A stretch of DNA of 64,000 nt. Origin: Manihot esculenta (Eukaryota; Streptophyta; Magnoliopsida; Malpighiales; Euphorbiaceae). The stretch spans positions 8,119,769 to 8,183,768 of the forward strand of contig NC_035173.2 of NCBI RefSeq assembly GCF_001659605.2, read 5' to 3'. Below, one piece after another: positions 34,910 through 47,070 of the stretch. The notes below the pieces were generated by a model that was given only the letters and a program-made list of their open reading frames with translations, had not been told where the DNA came from and did not search any database. The first letter of the stretch is position 1, and each line of letters begins with the position of its first letter. The position numbers were made by a program, and so were the translations under genes.

Positions 34910-37604
34910 ATGGCATACATGCATATGCTTCTTCTCTTGCTATCACTAATCCTTGCTGATGAAACCTCAGCCAAAGTCCCAGCAATCATAGTATTCGGAG
35001 ATTCATCTGTTGATGCTGGAAACAACAACCTCATTTCCACTGTCCTCAAGAGCAACTTCGAGCCTTATGGCCGAGATTTCGAAGGTGGTCGCCCCACCGG
35101 ACGCTTCTGCAATGGCCGAATCCCTCCTGACTTCATTTCTCAAGCTTTTGGACTCAAGCCAGCAATTCCTGCTTACTTAGATCCATCATTTACTATATCA
35201 GATTTTGCTACTGGTGTTTGCTTTGCTTCTGCTGGAACTGGCTACGACAATGACACTTCTAGAGTCCTTGTGAGTCTCTCAATCTTCATTCCCAGAAAAA
35301 TAATGCATGAATTCTCATAGAAAATTTAGTAAACTTGTCCCGGCACAGTGTACCACAGCGGTAAATGCAATTTGCTGCATGCTGGGTGCTCGAGTTCGAT
35401 CCTTAGAGATTTGTCCTGCGTGTGTGTGCTGGACAGTGGTCGGACGCTGTCTAAAGGAATGGTCGGCCAATACCAGGCAGATAATTTTTCGTTATATAAA
35501 AAAAAAAGGTTAACTTTTCTGGATTTGTGCTTGCAGAATGTGATACCCTTGTGGAAGGAGCTAGATTACTACAAAGATTACCAGAAAAAACTCAGAGACT
35601 ATGTGGGAAGCAAGAAGGCAAAGGAGATAGTGAGTGAAGCATTGTATTTGATGAGCTTAGGAACAAATGATTTCCTGGAAAATTACTACACATTTCCAGG
35701 AAGAAGAGCTCAGTTCAGTGTCAAACAATATGAGGATTTTCTTATCACAATTGCTAGAGATTTCATTACAAAACTCTATAATCTTGGAGCTAGGAAGATC
35801 TCACTAACTGGGGTTCCTCCAATGGGGTGTCTGCCATTAGAGAGGACTACAAATTTCTTTGGATTGCATGATTGTTCAGAGGAATATAATCAAGTTGCTT
35901 TGGAATTCAATGGGAAGTTGGAGAGCTTGGTCTCACAGCTGAACATGGAGCTTTCTGGAATCAAGATGATCTTCACAAGAAGTGTTTATGACATTTTCTA
36001 TGATATTATTAGAAGACCTTCTTCATATGGTAAGCTCTCCTCAATTAATGCTTAATTTTGTTTCTTCTTTTTTATTTTATTTTATCTATTTTTGCATATA
36101 TATCCTTTCCTTTTCAATAATAAATAAACTAACTTTTAAATAGCTGAAAAAAAAGACATTTCATTGGAAGCAGTTAGAAGTTGCATTGCTCGATATTAAA
36201 TAAGGATTTTTCTTACAATTAGTGGAATATTGGAGTTTTTAAGGTAAATTTGATATAATTTAAAATATTAAAATTTGATTCTGTATTTTATGTGATAATT
36301 CTGATAAATAGAATTAAAATCACATTGAAATTTAAGAAATTGAGTTACTTATTAAGTTTTATCTTAGTATATGAAATTAACAAAAATATATTTTTAAAAA
36401 AATGAATGTTTATTAATTATATAGTAAAACAATTGTTCATAAATTTATATTCCTTCATTAAAGATAATTCTTTTATTAATTTTTAATTATACTCATTTTA
36501 AATATTAAAATGTATTTTATTTAATGAGATGTTGTTTTGAAAATAAAATTAAATTAAATTTCTAATCATATAATAATTTTATGGTCCAAATTAATTTGTC
36601 AAACTATATACTAATTTTAAATGAGATTGAGGCAGAAAAGTTAACAAATGAATAACAATAAAAAAAATAAAATTTTATAAATATTTAGCTAAAATTTAAT
36701 AATTTTTCTATTTAAAATGAAAGAATTTAATTTTTAATTTAAAATTTTCTTTAAAAAAAAAAAAACTATATATGATTGAGCGTAAATTGTGTTGGACAGG
36801 AAGGGGTCCAAGAGCTAATTAGGGCTAGGCTGTGACAGCTACATTCATTAAGACATACACCAACTTAACAAGTATTTTATGCTACCTGGGAAACCAATGC
36901 ATGCAGATGTGTGTTGCATTTAAGGTTATCACATGGATTTATTTAAAAACTCTCAACATATTTCACAGAAAATAAATTAATGAGAAATTCTATAAAAAAA
37001 TTGAGAGAAATATAAAAAATTATTTCATATAATTTTCTCTAATATTTATATAAAAATTTGTTTAAAATTAATTATAATATATTGGCTATTTACTTTAAAA
37101 TCAAAGAGAGGTAGCTGGGACCCAATTAATTACTACAAAACAAAAAATAACAGAGATTTAATTACACTAGCATAAATGCTTTGCTGCGATTCCCAACTGC
37201 TATACACTATAAATAAATTGTTTAATTAATTGATTTTTTTTCTATAATTCTCTTATTTAGAATGAACCCAATTCCTTTTAACTTTAAAATAATTTATTTT
37301 TAAAAAAAATTAAATTTTTTATAATTTTGTAAAAAATTATTTAAATTAATTTTTTACAAAATGAATTATGTCGAATAAATGAATGAATGGAAATGGGTGT
37401 TGATGATTGGCAGGATTTGAGGTGACAGAAATGGCATGCTGTGCAACAGGAACATTTGAAATGAGTTACCTCTGCAATGAACATTCAATTTCATGCCCAG
37501 ATGCCAATAAATATGTATTTTGGGATGCTTTCCATCCTACTCAGAAAGCAAATCAAATTATCTCTTCTCATCTCATCCCTACACTTCTTTCTGAGTTTCA
37601 CTGA
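34910..37604 (+). CDS. GDSL esterase/lipase, secreted, 3 exons
   Basis: GDSL esterases/lipases (SGNH hydrolases) cleave esters, often cuticle or wall lipids. Exons: 34910-35269, 35537-36029, 37414-37604; 347 residues. Residues 1-21 (MAYMHMLLLLLSLILADETSA) are a signal peptide. Block I is FGDSSVDAGNNN with nucleophile Ser32; GRFCNGRIPPDFI follows; the oxyanion Gly and Asn are in FASAGTGYD and GTNDFLENYY; the Asp322-Ala-Phe-His325-Pro catalytic pair is in exon 3. The length and three-exon structure look like Arabidopsis At2g04570. Intron 1 carries a SINE. The promoter directly abuts a gypsy remnant. No lesions seen; the substrate is unknown. Confidence 0.92.
35340..35508 (+). mobile_element. 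tRNA-derived SINE in GDSL lipase intron 1
   Basis: A roughly 169-bp element whose 5' part (GTACCACAGCGGTAAATGC) looks like a degenerate pol III A box, followed by a perfect B box GTTCGATCC at 35394-35402 and ending in an A-rich tail (about 35497-35507). Candidate target duplications are GTAAACTTGTC (35329-35339) and GTTAACTTTTC (35509-35519), 9 of 11 identical. The SINE lies in sense orientation in a 267-bp intron. Confidence 0.7.
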
Positions 37605-38700
37605 ACTCCTACTACATCTACCTTTGTTAAATTTTGTATGCATTTAATTCCTAGTATAGCTAGACTTCATATACTCTTGTATCTATTTATCATCTTCTTT
37701 TTTTTTCTAAATCTTCTCGATCTAAAATAATATTGTAAGATTTCATGATCCAATAAATGCAAAACAATAACAAAGGAATTACACCTCTGAGCTAAAATAT
37801 TAGCTACAATTATTAGATTAATTATATAATGATCTAAAAACTGAATCGCTACTAGCACTAAAGTCTCGTAGTAAATCTATTATACATGCAGATATATAAT
37901 TGATATAATCTCAACATGATTTAAAAAATATACATAAAATATTTTTATAATATGAATCAAATTCAGTATGTGCATGTATATAACCGTTGATAACATATAA
38001 AGAATTATAAATTTATTTTAATTAAATAATAGATCCACTTAAAAATATATTAAAATATATTTTCATAGATTTCAGAAAAAAGAGAGATAGATAAAAATGA
38101 AAGACAGCTTTTTATTCTGACGAATTTTTTCTTCTTCGTTCTCCTCTCCATTTTGATTTTCTATGCATAACTTACTTGGCCATATTACTCTAGTTCATAA
38201 ATCTAACTTGAACTTTGGAAAATTTCTACTGGGGGCATTCTCGGTAAATCCCTCACCATCTTTTTCTATTTTTCTCAGATTTCTTTATCAAATCGAGTAT
38301 TGGGATACTTACATGACGGAGTAAGAGGAAAATAATCTATCAAGTGGCGCCGTCTATAGGAAACCAATGAGATTTTAGTGTCTCTAGAATCCTCAAACTC
38401 ACCCATTGAGATTCACATGGAAATCTAAAAGATCATATCGAAGGGGATGACTCCTGGTTTGCTATAATCCAACCAAAAAGAATTTTATTCACTAAATCTT
38501 TAAAAGGCTCATATATGTAATTATTTTAAATCTGTGTTCTGGACATTTTGTTTTATAACTCCATATATATGCCTTTTTTTTACCCCTAATATCTAATTAC
38601 AGCTTGCTATTAAAAATAAAACGGAAATAGAATATAAAAAAGAAAAAGAAAGAAAGACGTTCACAACATAGAGAAAAAAAAGAAGGGTGGTACACAAGTT
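37605..38700. other. AT-rich intergenic DNA after the GDSL lipase
   Basis: Contains the lipase 3'UTR. No other gene seen. Confidence 0.5.
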
Positions 38701-38744
38701 GCTGGACTTACAAATATTTCAAGTACTTGTCCTTTCTCAATTTG

Positions 38745-39335
38745 AGTAGTTGAGGTCAGCATGGTCGAGTCTATGGGCCGAACTATCAAGAGGTCAGCAG
38801 AGTCTATTGGTCAGAGCATCGAGGGGTCGGTTGGTCGGCTAGTCGAAATAGCAAAACTGGAAAGAACTCGAGCTGCCAAAGATGCGTCGGCCTAATGAGG
38901 AAGTCGATGGTCTCGTCGAACTCCAACAGGCGAGGTCGGTGACATGCTGGAATTGACCACATGTCAATGCAGATAGGTGGACATGATGAAGCCAATACCA
39001 CATGTCGGGAAATGAAGAAACCGCAATTTTCAAGAATTAAAGCAAACAGGAAATGATCAACCTTTGAGTGGGAAGGCTCCAGCAGGTCATCCTCAGCAAA
39101 TTAGAGGAAGTCTGAATTGGTCATTCTCAGCAACTCAGAGGAAGTCTGAAATGGTCATCCTTATCGAATTAAAGAAAAGATTTCGATTAATTATACTTGA
39201 CAGGTCGATAGAATAGAGGTTGGGCTGATCATCCTCAATAAATTAGAGAAAATCTGAGCCGATCATTCTCGGCAAATCAAAGGAAAGACTCCTACTAATT
39301 ACTACTTAACAGGTCGGCAAAATAGAGTTGGAATT
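38745..39335. mobile_element. Retrotransposon-type fragment rich in AGGTCGG motifs
   Basis: A GC-richer block in AT-rich DNA with repeated GAGGTCGG, GGTCGGC and direct repeats of a CAGCAAATTAGAGGAAGTCTGA-like unit (about 39095-39265). The same vocabulary (GAGGTCGG, GAGCTCGG) fills the interior of the retrotransposon at 42193-47702. Probably a non-coding internal fragment of a related element; no ends seen. Confidence 0.45.
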
Positions 39336-41100
39336 AAGAAAATAGTGCTATTAATGATGCAACAGTATGTCTACTTTTTATTATTAAACCTGAGATGGAT
39401 TTAATACCTGCGCAAATTTTATAATACATAAATAATAAATTAAAATTATTTTAATTAATAAAAATTTTAATTTTAATATTTGAAAATTTTTAGTTTGTGA
39501 AAATTAAAGGAAACTAAGAGATTTTCAGATAGAGTGAGAAATAAGAAAGACAAATTAAAAATATATTTTAATTAGTTAAATTTACGTTTTGTAAGATTTG
39601 TTTAAATGTATGGTAGATTTTATATTTAATAATAAAGAAAGCTATATATCATGCAGCAATATATAAAATCACACTCTCTAATTTCAAATTTGAATAAAAT
39701 TTATATGAATCTTTTAAATTTAGATTAAATTATTAAAATTAAAAATTTTAATAAAATCACATATATATGAAGATTTAATTTATTAATATTAATTTTTTTT
39801 ATGTATGAGTCAAATAGAATTCATATTTAATAATAAAAAAAAGCTTCTTATGTCAAATCATCAAAAGCACAATTTTTATGCTTTAATTTTAAATTAAAAT
39901 AAAATTTATATAAAAATCTTTCAATTTAAATTAAATTGTAAAAATTGAAACGTCTAGATAAAAATAAAATCACAAGAAATATTTGACTTTTTAAAATCAA
40001 CCATTTTTTTAAGTACATATCTTACATTGAATAAAATTTATCATATTTTCTTTCTTAATATTTATATCCTATAAATAAAATTTATCATATAAATTTATTT
40101 TTCTTATTTAACGTAAATCGATTTAATATATATTTAAAATAGAAATTAACTAAATTAGAAATAGAAAAATAACAAACACAAAAGTACTAAAATAAACAAA
40201 TTGATTAAAAGAGATATCTTACATCTATTTGCCAAAATAGGGTTTCAACTCAAAAATCTCTAGCTTTAATCAAAATAATCATTAATTACAAACAAAACAA
40301 TAACAATTAACAAAGAAAATCATAACAAATTAACAAAAACTCAAAAGTAGAATTCACCACTCTTCCAGAATTGCACATTAAATGATAAAATACAGAAGAA
40401 AAATAGTAAGAAAATGCATAAAAATTGATGAAATTTTATAGAAATGAAGTTAAGATATATAAAGAACGTAGAAAAAAGATCATGCAGAAAGAGCAAAAGA
40501 AAAATTAAAATCACTTGCAAAAAATATAGATATTGAAAACAGAATAGAAGAAATTTAGAACTTTATATAAAATTAAAGAAATTCAAAATACAAAAAGTTA
40601 TAAAAAAAAAATTCTTAAACTTGATTTTAAGTTCAAGAATGGTTCAAAAAGATTATGGATACCTTAATTTATACTTGATTAAAGTGACAGTATGTGTAGA
40701 ACCATTTCAATCAGATACTAAATTTTGGAAAAACATATCTTAATGTTAATGGTGTTGCGTAACAATCGAAAGAACTAAAGATCATTTAGCACATTCTCTT
40801 CTCTGTGCCAACTTGTTATCAGCATACGAATTTGTAATGTGAGAGATCTAGAAGTAGGGAAGTAATCATAGCAGGAAGCAAAATTTTCTCATGAAACAGA
40901 AAATTGGAGATAGCATTCAATCCCAAATCCCACCACCTCCATTTCTGTTGGAAAGTTTTCCATGACTTTTTCGCTGCTTCACCATGAAAACGTCCCTTTC
41001 TTAGGTGGTTGCAACCACTTTGTGTTACCATTGTCTCACTCTCTCACTCTCCTTTCTAAAACCAATGGAAGAAATTATAAAGAAAATAAGCAATACCATT
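39336..41100. other. AT-rich intergenic DNA
   Basis: No gene seen. The 5' part of the GDSL pseudogene would be expected near 41000 but is not recognisable. Confidence 0.5.
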
Positions 41101-41813
41101 ATCTCAGCAGTTATGGGGCTAAAACCAACAATACCAGCTTTCTTGGATCCTGCTTATAATATTTCAGACTTTGCTGTTAGTGTCACTTTTGCTTCTGCTG
41201 CAACTGGCTACGATAATGCCACTTCTGAAGTTCTAATATGCAACTTCATTAATTTTCCTTATAATTTTTATTCTGAATTGGTGTTTAGATTCTCTTCTAA
41301 TGGTCGTTTAATTTGTGGTTTAGTCTGTGATACCATTGTGGAAGCAACTGGAATTCTACAAGGATTATCAGAGGAGATTGAGAGGATACCTTGGAGAAAG
41401 CAAAGCTAGCCAAACGATATCAGAAGCTCTGCACTTGATCAGCATAGGAACTAATGATTTTGTGGAGAATCATTACGCATTTCCAGGCAGATCAGCTGAG
41501 TACAGTATCACAGGATACCAGAATTTTCTTGCAGGAATTGCAGAAAATTTTCTCAGGAAACTTTATGGTCTAGGAGCTCAGAAAATTTCCTTTGGAGGGC
41601 TACCTCCAATGGAGTTTATGCCAATGGAGGGAACTGCAAATATTATGAGCGGATACGATTGTGTTGAAAGTTACAACAATGTGGCCATGGAATTCAATGG
41701 CAAGTTATACAATTTGGTGGCTAAGTTTAACAAGGAACTTGCTGAAATCAAACTCATCTTCTCCAACCCATATTATATTTTTTTGCATATCATCAGAAAT
41801 CGCTCTTTATATG
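41101..41813 (+). pseudogene. Truncated tandem GDSL lipase copy
   Basis: Second copy of the neighbouring lipase. The exon 1 remnant (about 41101-41235) begins only at MGLKPTIPAFLDPAYNISDF, so the signal peptide and the GDS nucleophile block are missing. The donor after EVL reads ATATGC instead of GT. Exon 2 (41324-41813) is a full-length open frame with GTNDFVENHYAFPGR and splice-like borders, but its PPMGC motif has become PPMEF. Exon 3 with the DxxH catalytic pair is not found before or after the retrotransposon inserted 0.4 kb downstream. Without Ser, Asp and His it cannot be a working SGNH hydrolase. Confidence 0.85.
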
Positions 41814-42192
41814 GTAGGTAATTAAAGTTCTTCTCCTTCTCTTCTGATATATTTTGTTTAATTTGTCACCTTGAAATCCTGAAGAAATTTGAAACTGACT
41901 TTCCGAATATAGTCAAGTAGTCAACCTTGTTGAAAAATTAAAAGGAGTTTTAATACCTCACTACAATAAAAACAGAAAGTTTCGAAGTTGACGGACCTGG
42001 ATTCCGTCAATTAAAATTGATTCTCAGTGTGGATAGGGTAATTGAGTTTCGACATTACAAAAATTTAAAATTATTTAATTTTAAATGTCAAGGAAAAAAA
42101 AAGAATTGTTTAAAAGTGAAAAAAGAGAAGAATAAAGTTTCTATTGAAGAGATTGATTTTTAGAGAAAACTTAAAAGAAGAAAAATAATGTG

Positions 42193-42824
42193 TGATAAAT
42201 CTTTTTCTCCTCCTACTCCATGACAGATCTGACTTTCTTCTTGGTCTATCATATGGGTCCATCAAATGGGTCTCTCAATATTCTATTTGATGAAAGGACC
42301 AGCAAAATAAGGAAAAACAGTCAGGGGTCTACCGGGGATGTCCCGGTGGAGACCCTCCGACTTTAAAGTCAGATTTTATGAATTAGAGTAGTATATTTAG
42401 GCAAGAGTTGCCGAGAGAAAATAAAAAATGGAGTCCACGAAGGAGAAGGAAGAAGAAGAGAGAGCGGATCCCTTTCCCTCTACTCGTGATGTATACCTCT
42501 CTGCCACAGTGCTAGCTGTCCTCTGTCACCCAGCTCCGTACGTACGGATGTTGTTAGGCACCTGCTCCCTGCGTAACGGCCATTTAATTCTTCCCAGTAC
42601 GCGTGTAAGCAAGTCTGCGGGATATGTGGGTCGGACACCTCTTCTCATTGAACCCGGGCGCATGATTGACCCGGCCTCATATTGGACCCAGCCTACCCCG
42701 CGCCTCCGGATCGGGGCTTGAGAGGCTGGATCGATCTTGTTTAAGGAGGGCTCGATGGGCGTTGGCTATTGTTCTCCTCTTAGGCCCGGCCTCACTCAGG
42801 GCAAGGGAAGCCCGGCATTCATCA
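42193..42824 (-). repeat. 3' LTR of the retrotransposon
   Basis: 632 bp, matching 47071-47702. Its 97-residue open frame (42428-42721) recurs in the other LTR and is not a gene. Confidence 0.92.
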
Positions 42825-44769
42825 ATTGCCCCTTTACCTCCTTGGCAGTTATTACATGAGTGGCGAGGGGGTAAATCCTTGAATTCTACGTATGACCGCA
42901 TGGCCCGAGAACAGCTCCTGTCAAAAGCGTTTCTTCTTTGCCTTTTTATTTCTTTGTCTTTCTATTTTGATGTTTAAATGTGTGGCGATCTGGAGATGTG
43001 TATTTGATGATGAATGATATTTCACCTCGGCCTGTGCCTCATCATTATTTTCTACTCAAACTCTCTTCTGGCTTTGTCAATTTTACTTACTTGATGGACC
43101 AGGCCGGCTCTACTGAGACTTTGCTAGTCGAACTGACCCGGGCTAAGAGCTCGGAGTCCTGTTAAGCTTCTGACTTACGAGTTTTTCTTACTCCCATGAG
43201 GGCATTTCTGTTTTTGACTCATGATCTCGCCATTGTTGCGAGCTTGGATACATAATACCTAGAGAAATGTCTTATTTGTATGAGTGCCCCACTCTAAACA
43301 ATTTTAAATTTTATTCTTATTACGAGCTTGGACACCTTGTCCCTCTTGAGATAACATTCTGGCTGTCAGTGCGGCTTGAGCTGTGTGCTCCACTGGGATA
43401 GAGAGCTCGGCCTTTTATCGTTTTTCTTTTTATGCGTTCCTGCATTTATGGGCCTTTTCATAGAGGGAGCTCGGTTCTCTGTTATCATTTCTTCTATGCT
43501 TAGTTTTATTCTACTTGAGTGTTTTCATGTTGCGAGTTCATCTGAGCTGGGAGCTCGGTTCTTGGCTTTTTGCTTAGGCTTTTATGCCTGTAGCCTGTGA
43601 TGCTGCCTGTATCGCGAGCTCAGGAGTTCGGAATTTCACTTTCTTCACTTTGGTGCCCCGAGCTCTTTTGTGAAGTCGGACTTAATTCTTTATTTTCCTG
43701 TCGAGCCTTATACGGGCTATGTTTCAGTCTGACTGCTTGTTTGTTCGGCTTTAACTTTTCTTTTATAGGCTTATAGCCTTACCGGTCCAGATATGAGGCC
43801 CCTCCAAGCTTCTGGGGAGATCGACCCTGGATTGAAGAGGTCGGTCTTTCTGTTTTGGACTTGACCATACTGCGGTTCGATTCTTTTGTATCCTGATGAG
43901 TCAGGGCTTTCTACTGCCCCATTCGGTCGCTCAGAATGGTTTATTTGGCTTTTTACATTGCTCCTTTCTCCTCGATTCTTTATCTGAGCATTTGGCTCTC
44001 GTGTATGTATCGGTTAGTTGGGTTTTTTGCCCCCGAGTGTTTTATGGGTTGTCTGCCCTCGAGCGTTTTGCGGGCTCATTGCTGCCTGGATCTCTCTCTA
44101 GGCCAGCTGAGTTGGTTCAGTGCTAGTGGTCAATTCTCAAGATCGGTGCCTCTTATGATTGTCCCTGATTTTTTGTTTGGTTCTGTATTTTGGTATGTAT
44201 TTTGCTTAGGATTTGCCTTGCCTTAATTCGGTCTGCCTATTGGATTTACCAGTACCGAGCTCATTTTTTTGAGATCGACATGGTGTTTTGGCGCTTTGGC
44301 ACCATGAGCGTTTGCATCGGCCTTTAGCAGGTCGCATTGTTACACGATACAGGCGTTGGAGCGACTTAGTTTAATTTCGTTATATGCTGGTTACTTTGCG
44401 AGATCGAGATCTTATTAGCCTGTAATCCGAGCTCTTTCGAGAGGTCTGATTCAAATTCTTTTATTCCTATATCGAGGTCTTTTTAGGCTATGATCCGAGC
44501 TCTTTCGAGAGGTCGGATTCAAATTCTTTTATTTCTATTCCAGCACCCTCTTGAGGTCAGCATGGCACTTTGGCGCTTTTGGCTGTTGTGCGAGATCAAA
44601 GTCTCTTTTCCTTATGACTCGCGCTCCTTTGGGAGGTCGGAGTTTAGCTTTTTATTTATGGTCCCTGTGCCCCGATCTTTTATGTGAGGTCGGAACTATG
44701 TTCTTATGAGTTGTTTTTACGTGTTGCCATTGTATACCGTTGTTTGCTGTGAGCATGTGACACCGGAAG

Positions 44770-45215
44770 ATCTTTGGGGATCCCGGTCTTTGTTGCTCCA
44801 GGAGATCTTGGGGATCTTCGCCGGCTGTTTTTTGCTCCGGGAGATCTTTGAGATCTTCGCCGACCGTTTTTGCTCCAGGAGATCTTACGGGATCCTGGCC
44901 GTTTTTACTCCATGAGATCTTACGGGATCCTGGCCATTTTTGCTCCATGAGATCTTATGGGATCCTGGCCGTTTTTGCTCCAGAAGATCTTACGGGATCC
45001 TGGCCGTTTTTGCTCCAGGAGAGCTTACGGGATCCTGGCCTTTTTGCTCCAGGAGATCTTACAGGATTCTGGTCGTTTTTACTCCAGGGGATCTTACGGG
45101 ATCCTGGTTGTTTTTGCTCCAGGAGATCTTACGGGATCCTGGCCGTTTTTGCTCCAGGAGAGCTTACGGGATCCTGGCCGTTTTTGCTCCGGGAGATCTT
45201 TGAGATCCGCCGGTC
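44770..45215. repeat. 35-bp tandem repeat array inside the retrotransposon
   Basis: Roughly 12 copies of a ~35-bp unit (TTTTTGCTCCAGGAGATCTT plus ACGGGATCCTGGCCG) with point changes; outer copies are more diverged. There are no unique spacers, so it is an ordinary minisatellite. Confidence 0.85.
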
Positions 45216-45726
45216 TTGTACCTCCTTGAGGTTTTGCGCAAGATTCGGGCTCTGTGCCTGCCTGAGGTCTTTGAGCGAGATTCAGGATTTTTCTGCAAAA
45301 TAAAAGCTTGTACAGAGCGCATATAACGAGGATGCTCGTCGTTAATTCAATAATATTCATCAATAAATAATATGTCGCACATGTCACTTGGTTTTATATT
45401 TTGGATGAACGTAAATATTAGCTCTAACTAACAATATTAACTCATGCAATTCAAAAGTTCAATAAATAATATTTGCATGCGTAAATTTCTCCAACAGCAA
45501 TTATGCTAATGACACATGGCTAGTTATGTGTACCTTATTTCAATCATCAATCGGCATGATTATCCAAAATGTGGTGAGCAGCACTTTAGATGATAATCAT
45601 GGTTGTGGATTTAAGGAAGGTTTATTACAGGAAATTCCACCCGTAACTCGGTCACCAATAACATTAAAAAAATGGCAACATTATTTATAAATACTATGTG
45701 CTGACAGGGAGAAACAGTGATCTTAC

Positions 45727-46345
45727 CTTTAAAGAAGGACAGAGATGCGCTAGGAGATGTAACTGCAGCATTATGATCAGGTGTATTTCGTGACTTGTCA
45801 GTCACTGGGGATCCAGGATTAATCTTAAGGCTCTTGAAGCAGAGTTCCCTTTGTGCTGGTAGTGGCAAGCAGCTGCCCATCCTGCATGAGGGCAAAACAG
45901 GCAATTCTCGAATCATGTGCCATAATAAGCTTGGTCCGTTTCGACGCGTAACGCTCCACCCTAACCTGGCCCTTCTGCAACCTTGGACAAACCAACACCA
46001 ATGAACCCGCCCCCTGCGACACTGCAAGAGCCCTTTGGGATTTGCAATCGTCTTAATCTGATGCAATAGCTTCAAATCCGCGAAATTATACACAAAAATC
46101 TTCTGCTCGAGGACCACAATAATTCTATCCCGTCTAAGCTTCACTGATCGAACCTCAGACCTGAATGAGAGCTCCCCGATGCAGCGGCTCTAATGGTCAT
46201 CCCAGATCATAACCTTGTTAAGAGGATACTGAGGGTCGGACCCACCACCAACAAGGGCCAAAATATTACAACGAAAAAGCATCTCTACGACTCTGATCCC
46301 ACCTCCGCCACGATCAAAGTCCCGGCGGAAGATCTCCCAGAACCT
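45727..46345 (-). pseudogene. Captured ATG18a (PROPPIN) fragment
   Basis: ATG18a is a WD40 beta-propeller that binds PI3P and acts in autophagosome formation. On the minus strand the fragment begins [20 protein letters not shown], continues [20 protein letters not shown], then [39 protein letters not shown] and [18 protein letters not shown]. It is broken: a stop after IWDDH, a frameshift after IANPKG, and an internal deletion between STKGTL and LKINPG that removes the FRRG lipid-binding region. At 45727/45726 it reaches an exon end followed by GTAAGA, so intron sequence was carried too. It lies in sense inside the retrotransposon. It is a transduplicated pseudogene; the donor gene is not in the window. 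Confidence 0.88.
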
Positions 46346-47070
46346 GTCTAGCTCTTGAGTGTCCGACCTATGGGCTTGACCATACAGATTCCTCGATGCT
46401 TCGATCAAGCATCCAGGTGCTAAAGCAGGTCTGTTCAATCAAAGGTTGAAGGATTGCCGACCTCGTAACCCAACCGACCTCGTCTTCAAGTTGAACGACA
46501 TACAGAGTTTGAGCTCATCCACCTCGAGCAGCTCGAACGTTTGATCAGTTCTCATTGTCTCCATGTTGCTCTGATACTTGAGGGGCGCTACTCTGCAACC
46601 GAGTTGGATGGCCCTGAATCGTGTCTCATCCGACCTCATGCCTTATCCGACCTGAAATGTTAGTCCGACCTCGCCTATTTTTCATTTATTAATTTTCTCT
46701 CTAACTTGCTAACCTAGGATTTTACAGCCGGTCTGCCCCTCTCCCCTTGGCAATATACACACAGCCATCTCACAATTTTTTTTTTGTTTTGTTTTACAGA
46801 AAAGATTAAAATTTATACTCATAAACGAGTATTTCGATCTAAAATTTTGCTTCACCAAGTTTCAAAGAAAAATCAGCCGTGATAAAATCTAATAAGTATT
46901 AAAACAAACTATCTGAAATACTATCAAAATACATTTTTTTAACACAATAAATCTTTCTCTTCAACTGGGATATTCGCACAAACTTTCATACCTTATGTGG
47001 ATCTCAATGGGTGGATCTGGAAACTTTAGAGAGAGTAAAATCCCTTTCGTTTCCCACAGACGGCGCCATT

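Noticed and set aside
35340..35508. tRNA gene
   Set aside because: Only a B box and a degenerate A box are present, no cloverleaf, and an A-rich tail follows; it is a SINE.
42428..42721. 97-residue frame also found at 47306-47599
   Set aside because: Identical-by-descent LTR sequence; no known domain.
44770..45215. CRISPR-like regular repeats
   Set aside because: Units are adjacent with no unique spacers, and the DNA is a eukaryotic nuclear retrotransposon.
44652..45387. Five overlapping repetitive open frames
   Set aside because: The 35-bp repeat is not a multiple of three, so all frames cycle through the same repeat; retrotransposon minisatellite.
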